From positions 26,459 through 90,458 of the forward strand of contig JBBQWZ010000025.1 in NCBI GenBank assembly GCA_038210135.1: a stretch of DNA of 64,000 bases. The letters are read 5' to 3'. Below the pieces are notes generated by a model. The model searched no databases and was not told the DNA's origin. It was given only the letters and a program-made list of their open reading frames with translations. Each line of letters begins with the position of its first letter. Within the stretch, counting starts at the first letter, position 1. The position numbers and the translations under genes are program-made. This stretch comes from JBBQWZ01 sp038210135 (lineage in GTDB: Bacteria; Acidobacteriota; Terriglobia; Bryobacterales; Bryobacteraceae). This document shows, one piece after another, positions 24,411 to 32,535 of this stretch.

Positions 24411-24830
24411 TTGTCGAAGCCCGGGTTCGCTCAGGCTCGCCCCGCCGCTCCCCGAAAGTCCAAGAAAACCGAGGCGGCTGTCGCTGAGCCGAATTTATCC
24501 TGGCACACCGTCGTCAAGGCGGCCGAAGCGAAACAGGCGAAGGACATCAAGGTTCTGGATCTTCGCGACATTTCGACGTTTGCCGATTTTTTTGTGATTT
24601 GCTCGGGCGGCAACATCCGTCAAATCCAGGCGATCAGCGACGAAATCGAAGTGACGATGAAGAAGCGCGGCGATTATCCGATCTCGATCGAAGGCTACAA
24701 CAACGCTGAATGGGTCCTGCTCGATTTCGGCGATATGATCGTGCACGTTTTCACCGAAAAAGCCCGCGCCTACTATGACCTGGAGCGGCTCTGGCGCGAT
24801 GCCCGCGAAGTCCAACCCGAAGAAGAATAG
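24411..24830 (+). CDS. rsfS: Ribosomal silencing factor RsfS
   Basis: The core (about residues 30-135) is RsfS/Iojap: AAEAKQAKDIKVLDLRDISTFADFFVICSGG, then the W-V-L-L-D-F-G-D-M-I-V-H-V-F segment and YYDLERLW. RsfS binds uL14 on the large subunit and blocks subunit joining under poor growth. The conserved domain is preceded by a basic Lys/Ala-rich tail. The TTG at 24411 is the first normal start codon but lacks a ribosome site; translation may begin at ATC 24315 next to AAGGAG, adding 32 basic residues. Confidence 0.92.
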   Translation: MSKPGFAQARPAAPRKSKKTEAAVAEPNLSWHTVVKAAEAKQAKDIKVLDLRDISTFADFFVICSGGNIRQIQAISDEIEVTMKKRGDYPISIEGYNNAEWVLLDFGDMIVHVFTEKARAYYDLERLWRDAREVQPEEE

Positions 24831-24869
24831 TCGCTTCGTCGGATTGCGGTTTATGGTTTGTCTAGACAT

Positions 24870-25115
24870 ATGAGGACCACGGTTCGCCTCGACGACGGCC
24901 TCCTCGATCTGACGAAACGCGAAGCCGCCCCGCGCGGCGAAACAGTTACATCCCTTATCGAGCAAGGCTTGCGGATTGTCTTATTGCAAACGCAAAAGAC
25001 CAAATGCCCCGAACCGGTGAGACTGCCAATCTCGAACGCAACGGGCGGCACACTTCCGGGAATCGACCTAAATAATAGCGCCGACGTTCTCGATGTCCTT
25101 GAGGGATTTCGTTGA
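24870..25115 (+). CDS. vapB: VapB-type ribbon-helix-helix antitoxin
   Basis: The 81-residue product starts MRTTVRLDDGLLDLTKREA, a ribbon-helix-helix N-terminus, followed by RGETVTSLIEQGLRIVL. The C-terminal part (about 50-81) is Pro/Asn/Asp-rich and would wrap the toxin. Its TGA (25113-25115) overlaps the TTG start of the vapC frame. It is intact. Confidence 0.82.
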   Translation: MRTTVRLDDGLLDLTKREAAPRGETVTSLIEQGLRIVLLQTQKTKCPEPVRLPISNATGGTLPGIDLNNSADVLDVLEGFR

Positions 25116-25534
25116 TTCTTCCTGATGTCAACGTCCTTATAAACGCTTTTCGATCCGATACCACTAGCCACCGACAGTGACGTGACTGGCTGATGGAGGT
25201 GATCTCCGGACCCGCGCCATTCGGGATGTCTACCCAAGTGCTCGGAGCGGTCGTTCGAATCACCACCAACCCTCGAATTTTCAAGACGCCCAATACACCG
25301 CGAGCAGTTCTTGCATTCTGCGCCGCGGTCCTCGATATTCCACAATGCCACGTCGTATCGCCGGGAGACCGTCATTGGGAAATCTTTTCGGGACTATGCC
25401 GCAACGACGATGTCAGAGGCAACCTTGTACAGGACGCATGGTTCGCCGCCCTTGCCATAGAACACGGCTGCGAATGGATCACTTTGGATCGCGATTACAT
25501 CTGTGTTCCTGGCCTTCTCTGGCGGGCTCCGTAA
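25112..25534 (+). pseudogene. vapC: VapC PIN-domain toxin with in-frame opal stop
   Basis: Starting at TTG 25112, the frame reads ILPDVNVLINAFRSDTTSHRQ, with the first PIN Asp, then TGA at 25178-25180, then RDWLMEVISGPAPFGM and a full VapC body (RHWEIFSGLCRN-like segment, DAWFAALAIEHGCEWITLDRD with later active-site acids). The family usually has an aromatic residue, often W or Y, at the stop, so TGG to TGA is the simplest cause. Restart at ATG 25193 would lack the first catalytic Asp. The toxin is probably inactive. Confidence 0.85.
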
Positions 25535-25632
25535 TAAGTCCTTACAAATCTTTTCTTAACGCGAGAACGCGAGGCGCATCATTCCGGAGACGACCCGGGA
25601 TATAATTCTGGAGTCACCCTGGAGGTGCCCGC

Positions 25633-26997
25633 ATGACGTTCGCTCGCGCTCTGTCTGTCGCGACTCTCACCGCTGCTCTGGCTGCCGCCGCCAACACGAG
25701 TGGCTCCAAGCCTACGTTCCACAAGGACGTCGAACCGCTTCTCCAGAAGAATTGCCAATCCTGCCATCGCCCCGGCGAAGTGGCCCCGATGTCGTTCCTT
25801 TCCTATAAGGACACGCGGCCCTGGGCGAAGGCAATCCGTCAGGCGGTGGCGACCAAGAAGATGCCCCCATGGTTTGCGGATCCTCGTTATGGCAAATTTC
25901 ACAATGATCCGCGGCTGTCGGAAGAGGCAATCAACACGATTACAGCTTGGGCCGACAACGGAGCGCCGGAGGGCAGCCCGAAAGATGCCCCCAAGCCGAT
26001 CTTGTGGACGCAAGGTTGGTCGATTCCCCAACCAGATGTAATTCTGAAGATGCCGGTCGCGTTTAAAGTTCCGGCCACCGGCACGGTGGAATACCAGAAC
26101 GTCGTTGTTCCGACCAACTTCACCGAAGACAAGTGGATCCAGATGGCGGAAGCGCGTCCTGGTAATCGCGCCACGACTCACCACATTGTCGCGTTCATCC
26201 GCGAACCCGGCTCGCCCTACCTCGCCGATCAAAAGCCAGGCGAATTCTTCTCACCGCGCGAAGAAGCGAAGAAGGCCAGTGAGGCGCGCGCCGCCGGCGT
26301 CGCCGGATCTCCGGAAGACATGCGACGCCGTCAAGCCGGCGCCGCTGCCATGCCCACCGAAATTTTGGTGGGTTATGCCCCAGGAACCGATCCGAGTGTG
26401 TACAAGCCCGGGCAGGCGAAGCTTTTGAAGAAGGGCTCCGCTCTGGTCTTCCAGCTTCACTACACGCCGAACGGGAAGCCGGGAGAAGACATCTCCGAAG
26501 TCGGCCTCGTCTTTGCGAAAGTGCCGGTTAAGGAGCGCGTCATCACCACCAACTCCGGCACCTTCAATTTTGCGATTCCGCCGGGCGACCCGAATTACGA
26601 AGTGAAGTCCACCATGACGATCCAGACCGACGCCAAGCTGATTGACTTCAACCCGCACATGCACGTCCGGGGCAAGGATTTTGAATATCGCATCACGTAT
26701 CCGACCGGCGAATCCGAAATCGCTTTGAAGGTGAAGTACGATTTCAATTGGCAGCTCTACTATCGCCCGGAAAAAGAGATCCTGCTTCCGGCCGGCACCC
26801 GCATCGACTGCGTCGCGCACTACGATAATTCAGCGAACAACCCCAACAATCCGGATCCGAAGGCGACCGTCCGCTGGGGCGATCAGAGTTGGGAAGAGAT
26901 GATGTTCGGCTGGTTCGACGTGGCTATCGATGTGAAGAAGGATCCGATGGATCTACGGCGTCCGCGGAAGGGCGCGGGTCCCGGGGCGGACCAGTAG
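25633..26997 (+). CDS. Secreted cytochrome c / copper type II monooxygenase-like protein
   Basis: A signal peptide (about 1-20) is followed by a haem-c-like site C41-Q-S-C44-H45 in a short cytochrome domain with M-P-P-W downstream. The C-terminal ~300 residues have His motifs seen in copper ascorbate-dependent monooxygenase-like proteins: THHIVAFIR, FQLHYTPNG and DFNPHMHVRGKDFEY. The arrangement is common in Acidobacteria and Planctomycetes as a predicted periplasmic oxidoreductase of unknown substrate. A GGAGGT ribosome site lies before the ATG. It converges with the EVE gene. Confidence 0.8.
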   Translation: MTFARALSVATLTAALAAAANTSGSKPTFHKDVEPLLQKNCQSCHRPGEVAPMSFLSYKDTRPWAKAIRQAVATKKMPPWFADPRYGKFHNDPRLSEEAINTITAWADNGAPEGSPKDAPKPILWTQGWSIPQPDVILKMPVAFKVPATGTVEYQNVVVPTNFTEDKWIQMAEARPGNRATTHHIVAFIREPGSPYLADQKPGEFFSPREEAKKASEARAAGVAGSPEDMRRRQAGAAAMPTEILVGYAPGTDPSVYKPGQAKLLKKGSALVFQLHYTPNGKPGEDISEVGLVFAKVPVKERVITTNSGTFNFAIPPGDPNYEVKSTMTIQTDAKLIDFNPHMHVRGKDFEYRITYPTGESEIALKVKYDFNWQLYYRPEKEILLPAGTRIDCVAHYDNSANNPNNPDPKATVRWGDQSWEEMMFGWFDVAIDVKKDPMDLRRPRKGAGPGADQ

Positions 26998-27023
26998 GCT
27001 CCTGGCACGCCGGGACCAGACAC

Positions 27024-27428
27024 TTACAGTTTCGGATATCGCTTCCGCAGCCATTCGACGAAGGCCGCCGGAACGGCCATAGTCGATAAGCGGCTTTGCC
27101 GGACTAAAGCGAAATCAGCGAATTTCGCCGACGCCTTGACTTCACTCAATGTCGTCGGCGGATCCAGTTTGGACAGGAATTCCAGTTCGACCACCGCCGA
27201 TTTGGCGTTTTTCGGATCGTCCCGGGGAACGCCGGCAACGCGAGCAAGACCGACAATCGCTTTGTCTGCACCGGAGTGATAAATCAGTACCCGGTCGCCT
27301 TCCCTCATGGCCCGGATGGCCATCACCGCCTGGGGATTCGTGACGCCGTCCCACACGGTTTTGCCGTCGCGCTCCAAATTATGAATAGAGTAGACCGTCG
27401 GCTCGCTTTTTGCCAGGAAATATTGCAT
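27024..27428 (-). CDS. EVE-domain protein
   Basis: The 134-residue product starts MQYFLAKSEPTVYSIHNLERDGKTVWDGVTNPQA, the typical EVE start, and includes the M-R-E-G-D-R-V-L-I-Y-H-S segment and the VPAAFVEWLRKRYP end. EVE domains are PUA-like and bind modified bases in DNA or RNA. It stands alone with no restriction gene next to it. The ATG at 27428 gives the family length; a longer open frame upstream lacks any conserved sequence and was not used. Confidence 0.9.
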   Translation of the reverse strand: MQYFLAKSEPTVYSIHNLERDGKTVWDGVTNPQAVMAIRAMREGDRVLIYHSGADKAIVGLARVAGVPRDDPKNAKSAVVELEFLSKLDPPTTLSEVKASAKFADFALVRQSRLSTMAVPAAFVEWLRKRYPKL

Positions 27429-27726
27429 GGGGTCAGTGCTCCTATTCCGCAGGGCTCGGACACGCCGGCACAATTCCTTAGGCCGAAGGTTGGAGCCTGA
27501 AACCAGAGTCCCGGTACTGCGGGTTCTAGACACACCGCTTGTTTCCGGTGTTTCATCAATATTAGCAATAGCTTTCGCCCGATTTGAGCTTCGCAAAAGG
27601 CCGGTTGGGCGTTGTACAATCGTAGATGTCGTGTGGGCAAGTTCGCGCAGATTCTTAGCAAAACTGCTGAGAACGAACAGGTCGAATTGGCGCGAAAGAA
27701 ACCACCCGCTAGCGGAGGGAAATACA
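27429..27726. other. Intergenic region between EVE gene and export gene
   Basis: This 298-base stretch separates two divergent genes. It contains a TACAAT hexamer at 27615-27620 that could be the -10 box of the export operon, though no good -35 lies at the right distance. A 6-bp inverted repeat (ACACCG/CGGTGT) lies around 27530-27549. No gene is supported. Confidence 0.35.
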
Positions 27727-28401
27727 TTGGTCAGCTCATCTCGATCGCGGCTGTATCGGCTCGCTTCAACAATCGTTCTGGTCGCGGTTCCACTGAGCGC
27801 CGTCGCGCAGTCGCAGAATAAGCCACAGACGCCTCCGGTCAAAGAAACAGAAGCGGCAAAGCCTCCCGTTCGCCCGGTACTGCCGGATGATGGAAAAACT
27901 CTTGGCGCGGCACCTGCGCCGATCGATCCCAAATCCTACGTCATCGGACCCGAAGACGTCCTTTTCATCGAAGTGTGGCGCGAGCGTGATTGGACTGGTC
28001 CGAGAGTGGTCCGACCGGATGGCAAGATTTCGATCAGCCTGATTGGCGATCTGCAGGCCGCCGGGCTGACGCCTGAGCGTCTCGCCGGCCATGTCAAAGA
28101 GGCGCTCCAGAAGTACATTAACGCTCCGGACGTCACGATTTCCGTGGCCCAGGTAAATAGCAAGAAATACTTCATCGACGGCGAGGTCAACCGTCCCGGG
28201 CCGGCCGCCATGCCGGTGCCGATCACAGTTCTCGAAGCGCTTAGCAACGCGGGCGGTTTCCGCGATTTCGCCAACAAGAAGAAAATCACAATTCTTCGCG
28301 GCTCGAAGCGCATATATTTCAACTACACGGAAGTGATTCGCGGCAAGAAGATGGAGCAGAACATCTTGCTCGAATCCGGCGATCACATTCTCGTCAAATA
28401 A
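27727..28401 (+). CDS. Outer-membrane polysaccharide export protein (Wza/SLBB type)
   Basis: From TTG 27727, preceded by GGAGGG with seven bases spacing, the 224-residue product has a signal peptide (STIVLVAVPLSAVAQS), a Poly_export domain (YVIGPEDVLFIEVWRERDWTGPRVVRPDGKISISLIGDLQAAGLTP, abbreviated) and one SLBB domain (KKYFIDGEVNRPG...ITVLEALSNAGGF). It lacks an obvious lipobox and is shorter than Wza, which fits the single-SLBB class. It heads an export operon with the two next genes. Confidence 0.88.
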   Translation: MVSSSRSRLYRLASTIVLVAVPLSAVAQSQNKPQTPPVKETEAAKPPVRPVLPDDGKTLGAAPAPIDPKSYVIGPEDVLFIEVWRERDWTGPRVVRPDGKISISLIGDLQAAGLTPERLAGHVKEALQKYINAPDVTISVAQVNSKKYFIDGEVNRPGPAAMPVPITVLEALSNAGGFRDFANKKKITILRGSKRIYFNYTEVIRGKKMEQNILLESGDHILVK

Positions 28402-28465
28402 TTTCGGGCGCCATCGAAGGCCGTCCTTGCTCTGGGTTTGAAGAACAAGAAGTAGAGGATATCGT

Positions 28466-30133
28466 ATGCAAGCTGTCGACACGATGAGTATTTCCCGCCG
28501 CGCCTTGGACCTCGAGGATTACCTCGACGTTTTGCGCCGTCATAAGGGCTGGATCTTTGGACCGTTTCTGGTCGTCCTGGTTTTGACCGTGGTCGGCGTC
28601 TTCCTCTGGCCAGACACGTATGTCTCCCAAGCGGTCGTAAAAGTTGTTCCGCAGCAGGTGCCGGAAAACCTCGTGCAATCCACCATCAACCAGCAGATGA
28701 CGGACCGCATTAACGGAATGGCGCAATCGATTCTGAGCCGCAGTACGCTCACCGCGATTATCAACAGCTTCAACCTGTATCAGCGCGAGCGCAGCCGCCA
28801 GCCGATTGAGGATGTCATTGAAGAGATGCGGAAGAAGATCACGATCTCACCGATGGCGAGCATGGGCGGCACCGGCCGCGCCGCGTTGCCGGCTTTCGCG
28901 ATCCAATATTCCTACGACAACCGCATGTTGGCGCAGAAGGTGGTCCAGGATCTCGTCTCCAAATTCATGGAGGCCAATATTCGCGAACGCAACGGCCAGG
29001 TGACCATCACGACGCAGTTCATCCGCGAACAGTGGGATCAGGCAAAGAAAGAGCTGGACGATCTCGAAACGAAAGTGGCGCAGTTCCGCGCATCGAATCA
29101 AGGCCGCCTGCCGGATCAGATGGATCAGAACCTTCGCCAACTCTCGGCGATGCAGGCGCAGATCCAGGCACTGAACGGCATGATTTCCCGCGTCAACCAG
29201 GACAAGCTTTTGCTCGAATCGAATATCCGGATCTACAAGGACCAGCTTACGGCCTCCAGCAAGCAGGAAGCTCCGACTGTCGAAGCCGCGGCTGACCGTG
29301 TTAATCAGCGTGTTATGGAACTCGATCGCGATATTCAGAACCTCGAAACGCAGCTCGCCGTCCTCCGGCAGAATTACAAAGACGGACATCCGGATGTGCA
29401 GCGCGTGGCAGGCCTCATTGGACTCGCGAAACAAAAACGGGAGGAGGCTTTAAAGGAAGACCTCACCAAGAAGCCCGCCGCGCCAGGGGTCAACGCCATG
29501 CAGCGTAACGTCGCCATTCAGCAAGCGCGGGAAAGCCGCGAGATCGAAAATGCGGTCCGGCGCCTGCAAAGCCAAGTCGAGGCGAAAGACCTCGAGCTGC
29601 AAGGGTACAACCAGGAAATCACTCGCATCAATCAGAGCCTGAAATCCTACGAATCCCGCGTGGAGGGAATTCCCGCTGGTGAGAAACAGTATCTGGAATT
29701 GATGCGTGATCGCGATCTCGCCCGCCAGAAATATCTCGAACTCGACGCTAAGATGAACAAGACCATGCTGTCTCAGGACATGGAACAGCGCAAGCAAGGC
29801 GAAACGCTCGAACTCCTCGATCCGGCTTCGCTTCCGCAAAAGCCGACCGAACCGAATCGTCCAATCGTGATTGCTGTCGGTGCGGGTTTCGGCCTTCTGC
29901 TTGGAATCGCCTTTGCCGGGGCGCGCGAGATGAAGGATACGTCGCTCAAGAATCTCAAAGACGTACGCGCCTACACGCAAATGGCGATTCTGGGCACGGT
30001 ACCGCTGCTTGAGAACGATTTCGTCGTGCGCCGCCGGCGCCGCCTCTCGTGGCTGGGCTGGACGACGGCATGCCTCGTCAGTGCCGTTGTAAGCTCGGGT
30101 TCCATCGTGTACTACTTTGTGACCAGGGCATAA
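28466..30133 (+). CDS. Polysaccharide chain-length / co-polymerase protein (GumC/Wzz type)
   Basis: The 555-residue product has an N-terminal Wzz motif and first membrane segment (LEDYLDVLRRHKGWIFGPFLVVLVLTVVGVFLW, abbreviated), a long periplasmic coiled coil with a central leucine/glutamine-rich region (about 180-440), and a second membrane segment (IVIAVGAGFGLLLGIAFAG). A third hydrophobic stretch is at the very C-terminus. The Pro-rich P-x2-P-x-[KR]-P element before the second segment (LPQKPTEPNRP) is typical. No kinase domain is attached; that is the next gene. It controls polymer length and couples export. Confidence 0.88.
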   Translation: MQAVDTMSISRRALDLEDYLDVLRRHKGWIFGPFLVVLVLTVVGVFLWPDTYVSQAVVKVVPQQVPENLVQSTINQQMTDRINGMAQSILSRSTLTAIINSFNLYQRERSRQPIEDVIEEMRKKITISPMASMGGTGRAALPAFAIQYSYDNRMLAQKVVQDLVSKFMEANIRERNGQVTITTQFIREQWDQAKKELDDLETKVAQFRASNQGRLPDQMDQNLRQLSAMQAQIQALNGMISRVNQDKLLLESNIRIYKDQLTASSKQEAPTVEAAADRVNQRVMELDRDIQNLETQLAVLRQNYKDGHPDVQRVAGLIGLAKQKREEALKEDLTKKPAAPGVNAMQRNVAIQQARESREIENAVRRLQSQVEAKDLELQGYNQEITRINQSLKSYESRVEGIPAGEKQYLELMRDRDLARQKYLELDAKMNKTMLSQDMEQRKQGETLELLDPASLPQKPTEPNRPIVIAVGAGFGLLLGIAFAGAREMKDTSLKNLKDVRAYTQMAILGTVPLLENDFVVRRRRRLSWLGWTTACLVSAVVSSGSIVYYFVTRA

Positions 30134-30194
30134 AGACAAGCGGATCAGCGGACACTCTTTACAACTAAGCTTCGACCAGAAAAAAGGATCTTTT

Positions 30195-31142
30195 ATGAGC
30201 AGAGTTCATGACGCCCTACGTCGAGCCGAACAAACCGGTTCGCTGGCGACCGCCGCGCCAAAGCAGTCTCCGCCGGTTCGTTCCGCGGTCGCCGTCGAGC
30301 AGGCTTCCGGACCGCAGATGGATGACATGCTCAGCCAGATCCAGGAGGTGTCTTTCCAGGCTTCTCCGGATTCGCTTCTCATCGATGCGTCCCGGCCTCA
30401 CGAAGCACCTACGGAGGAGTTTCGCAGCCTGCGTACGCGCCTGAACCACATGCAGAGCCTGCAACCGATTCATTCGCTGGTGATCACCAGCGCGTCGCCC
30501 GCCGAAGGCAAATCGCTGACCGCGGTGAATCTCGCGCTCGCCCAATCGCACCTCGCCTCGAATTTCACCTTGCTCGCCGATTTCGATTTCCGCCGTCCGG
30601 TCATTCATCAAATGTTCGGCATCGACCGCAGCCCGGGAATCACGGATTACCTGCTAGGCAAAATTCCTTTGCACGCCGCAATTCGCCGCATCGCGGGTAC
30701 GAACCTGTTCATCATGCCCGCCGGCGAGGCCGTTATCAATCCGCTTGAACTTCTCAATCTCAAAGAGGTTCGGCAAATGCTCGATCGCCTGCCGCAGTTG
30801 TTCAACTGGGTGATCCTCGATTCACCTCCGCTCTTGTTCGCCGCGGACGCGAACCTGCTCGCCACTCTCTGTCACGCCACAATGCTGGTCGTGCGCATCG
30901 GCGCCACCACGATCGATGCGGTTACGCGCGCCGTTCAATCACTGTGCGAAAACAATGTCGTGGGTATCGTTGTGAACGGCGCCCGTCGCGGAGAACTATA
31001 CAGTAAGTACACCTACTATCACTCCTACTATCAGCCGCGCGATTACGGTCATCATCCGGCCGAAGGCGAAGTGGAAGCCGGGCAGCCGGAACCCGTCGGC
31101 GTCGCGGCCGAAGGCCCGCCGCCTGAGCACCGGCCGGAATAA
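30195..31142 (+). CDS. Cytoplasmic tyrosine autokinase (CpsD/CapB, BY-kinase)
   Basis: The 315-residue product has the three BY-kinase motifs: Walker A (ITSASPAEGKSLTAVNLAL), Walker A' (LLADFDFRRP) and Walker B (NWVILDSPPLL). The N-terminus MSRVHDALRRAE is a common start for XrtA-type or Eps kinases. A tyrosine cluster near residues 270-282 (YSKYTYYHSYYQPRDYG) is the likely autophosphorylation tail, followed by an acidic Pro/Glu-rich end. It would act with the co-polymerase encoded upstream. An AAAGGA ribosome site is present. Confidence 0.9.
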   Translation: MSRVHDALRRAEQTGSLATAAPKQSPPVRSAVAVEQASGPQMDDMLSQIQEVSFQASPDSLLIDASRPHEAPTEEFRSLRTRLNHMQSLQPIHSLVITSASPAEGKSLTAVNLALAQSHLASNFTLLADFDFRRPVIHQMFGIDRSPGITDYLLGKIPLHAAIRRIAGTNLFIMPAGEAVINPLELLNLKEVRQMLDRLPQLFNWVILDSPPLLFAADANLLATLCHATMLVVRIGATTIDAVTRAVQSLCENNVVGIVVNGARRGELYSKYTYYHSYYQPRDYGHHPAEGEVEAGQPEPVGVAAEGPPPEHRPE

Positions 31143-31166
31143 TCAAGTCCATCCAAAGAACTTGGG

Positions 31167-31203
31167 AAACGCCCTCCTGCCAGTGCGGCAAGGGGGGCGT
31201 TTT
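31167..31203 (+). terminator. Rho-independent terminator after the export operon
   Basis: AAACGCCC (31167-31174) pairs with GGGCGTTT (31195-31202), with an inner TGCC/GGCA stem, followed by T residues. It ends the export operon 25 bases after the kinase stop and may also serve the convergent CoA-transferase gene. Confidence 0.8.
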
Positions 31204-31245
31204 GCGTTTAGGTCCGAAAAATACAGGTTCCTGAATTGCGTAGCT

Positions 31246-32481
31246 TCAATCTCCGTTGATGATTCCGTTCACCTCGAGTGCATGCAGTGCCGGCGCATCC
31301 AGGCCTAACAAATCGCCTAGAGACGCCCCTGTATGTTGTCCAAGCGCCGGAGCCGGATCCCGCTTTTCGCCACCACCCGATTTTGACAACTTGACCGGGC
31401 GCCCCGTTACCCGAAATCCGCCGACGTCTTCGAGCATTCCTCGCCATGCCGTCTGCGGATCCGCCGCCACCTCGTCCAACTCCCGCACCGTAGAGCACGG
31501 AATTCCCGCCGCCCCCAAACACGACTCCCATTCCGCCGCCGTCCTGGTTAGAAATAATTCCGCGATCGCGGGCTCGAGCGATCCTCGATTCTGGACCCGC
31601 AGCCGATTCGTCGCGTAGTTCGGATCGTCGCGCCATTCCGGCTTTCCAATGGCCGGACAAAAGGACGCCCATAACTTGTCCGTCGCCACAGCGATCACCA
31701 CTTCGCGGTCGGATGCGCGAAATCCCCGGTAGGGCACGATGGTCGGAAACGCGGTTCCCATCGGCTCCGGCGGACGCCCCGCGCCCATCAGGTTCGCGAA
31801 ATTCGAAGCCATCGCCGACAGCATTCCATCGAACATCGACACATCCACGAACTGCCCCTCGCCCGTCCGCTCACGCGCATTCAGCGCCAGTAGAATCCCA
31901 ATCAGCCCGAACATTCCCGCGCTGATATCCGCTACCGAATGCCCGCACCGGACGCGCTCGGCGTCCTTACCCGCGCCGGTCATCGATATCAACCCGCTCG
32001 ATGCCTGCAGGACTAGATCGAGGGCCGGATCGTCCCGCCGCGGACCGTTCTGTCCATATCCGGAGATCGAGCAGTACACCAGCCGCGGATTCCGCGCCCG
32101 TGCTGCGTCGTATCCCAGGCCCAATCTCTTCATCGTCCCGGGACGCATGTTCTCGATCAGGACATCGGCGCGCTCGATCAGATCCAGAGCCAGCGCAAGG
32201 CCCTCTGGCTTTTTCAAATCGATCATCACGCCTCGCTTACCCGCATTCAACCCCAGGAAGAAAGCCGCATGCTCGCCCGTCGCGGTTTCGATGAACGGCG
32301 GCCCCCACGTCCGGGCCAGATCCCCCTCGGGCGGCTCGATCTTGTAGACGCGGGCGCCATACTGCGCCATCAGCATCGTGCAGTAGGGGCCCGCGAGAGC
32401 GTGTGAGAAATCAAGGACAATCAGCCCTTCGAGGGGAGAACGGCCGGCGGGCTGCGTATCGGAAGCTCGATGCTCAGGCAT
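31246..32481 (-). CDS. CaiB/BaiF family CoA-transferase (family III)
   Basis: The 411-residue product from ATG 32481 has the family III features: LEGLIVLDFSHALAGPYCTMLMAQYGARVYKIEPPEGD (abbreviated), the NAGKRGVMIDLKKPEG loop, DVLIENMRPGTMKRLGLGY, CSISGYGQNGP, and a catalytic Asp in DPALDLVLQASSGLISMTG. Enzymes of this family move CoA between carboxylic acids, for example oxalate, carnitine or succinate. The acceptor cannot be told. An open frame runs on to 33174 but is antisense to the next gene and has no homology. Confidence 0.9.
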   Translation of the reverse strand: MPEHRASDTQPAGRSPLEGLIVLDFSHALAGPYCTMLMAQYGARVYKIEPPEGDLARTWGPPFIETATGEHAAFFLGLNAGKRGVMIDLKKPEGLALALDLIERADVLIENMRPGTMKRLGLGYDAARARNPRLVYCSISGYGQNGPRRDDPALDLVLQASSGLISMTGAGKDAERVRCGHSVADISAGMFGLIGILLALNARERTGEGQFVDVSMFDGMLSAMASNFANLMGAGRPPEPMGTAFPTIVPYRGFRASDREVVIAVATDKLWASFCPAIGKPEWRDDPNYATNRLRVQNRGSLEPAIAELFLTRTAAEWESCLGAAGIPCSTVRELDEVAADPQTAWRGMLEDVGGFRVTGRPVKLSKSGGGEKRDPAPALGQHTGASLGDLLGLDAPALHALEVNGIINGD

Positions 32482-32535
32482 GAAGCCGTAGGATAGCCTG
32501 CCGCGCCCGGCGTCGCGCGCTGCCATAATCAGGCG

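Noticed and set aside
25178..25180. TGA in vapC as selenocysteine
   Set aside because: Position is normally an aromatic residue, not Cys, and no stem-loop typical of a SECIS element follows.
27429..27932. N-terminal extension of the EVE frame
   Set aside because: Runs through the intergenic region and antisense to the export gene; EVE proteins are about 135 residues and start at 27428.
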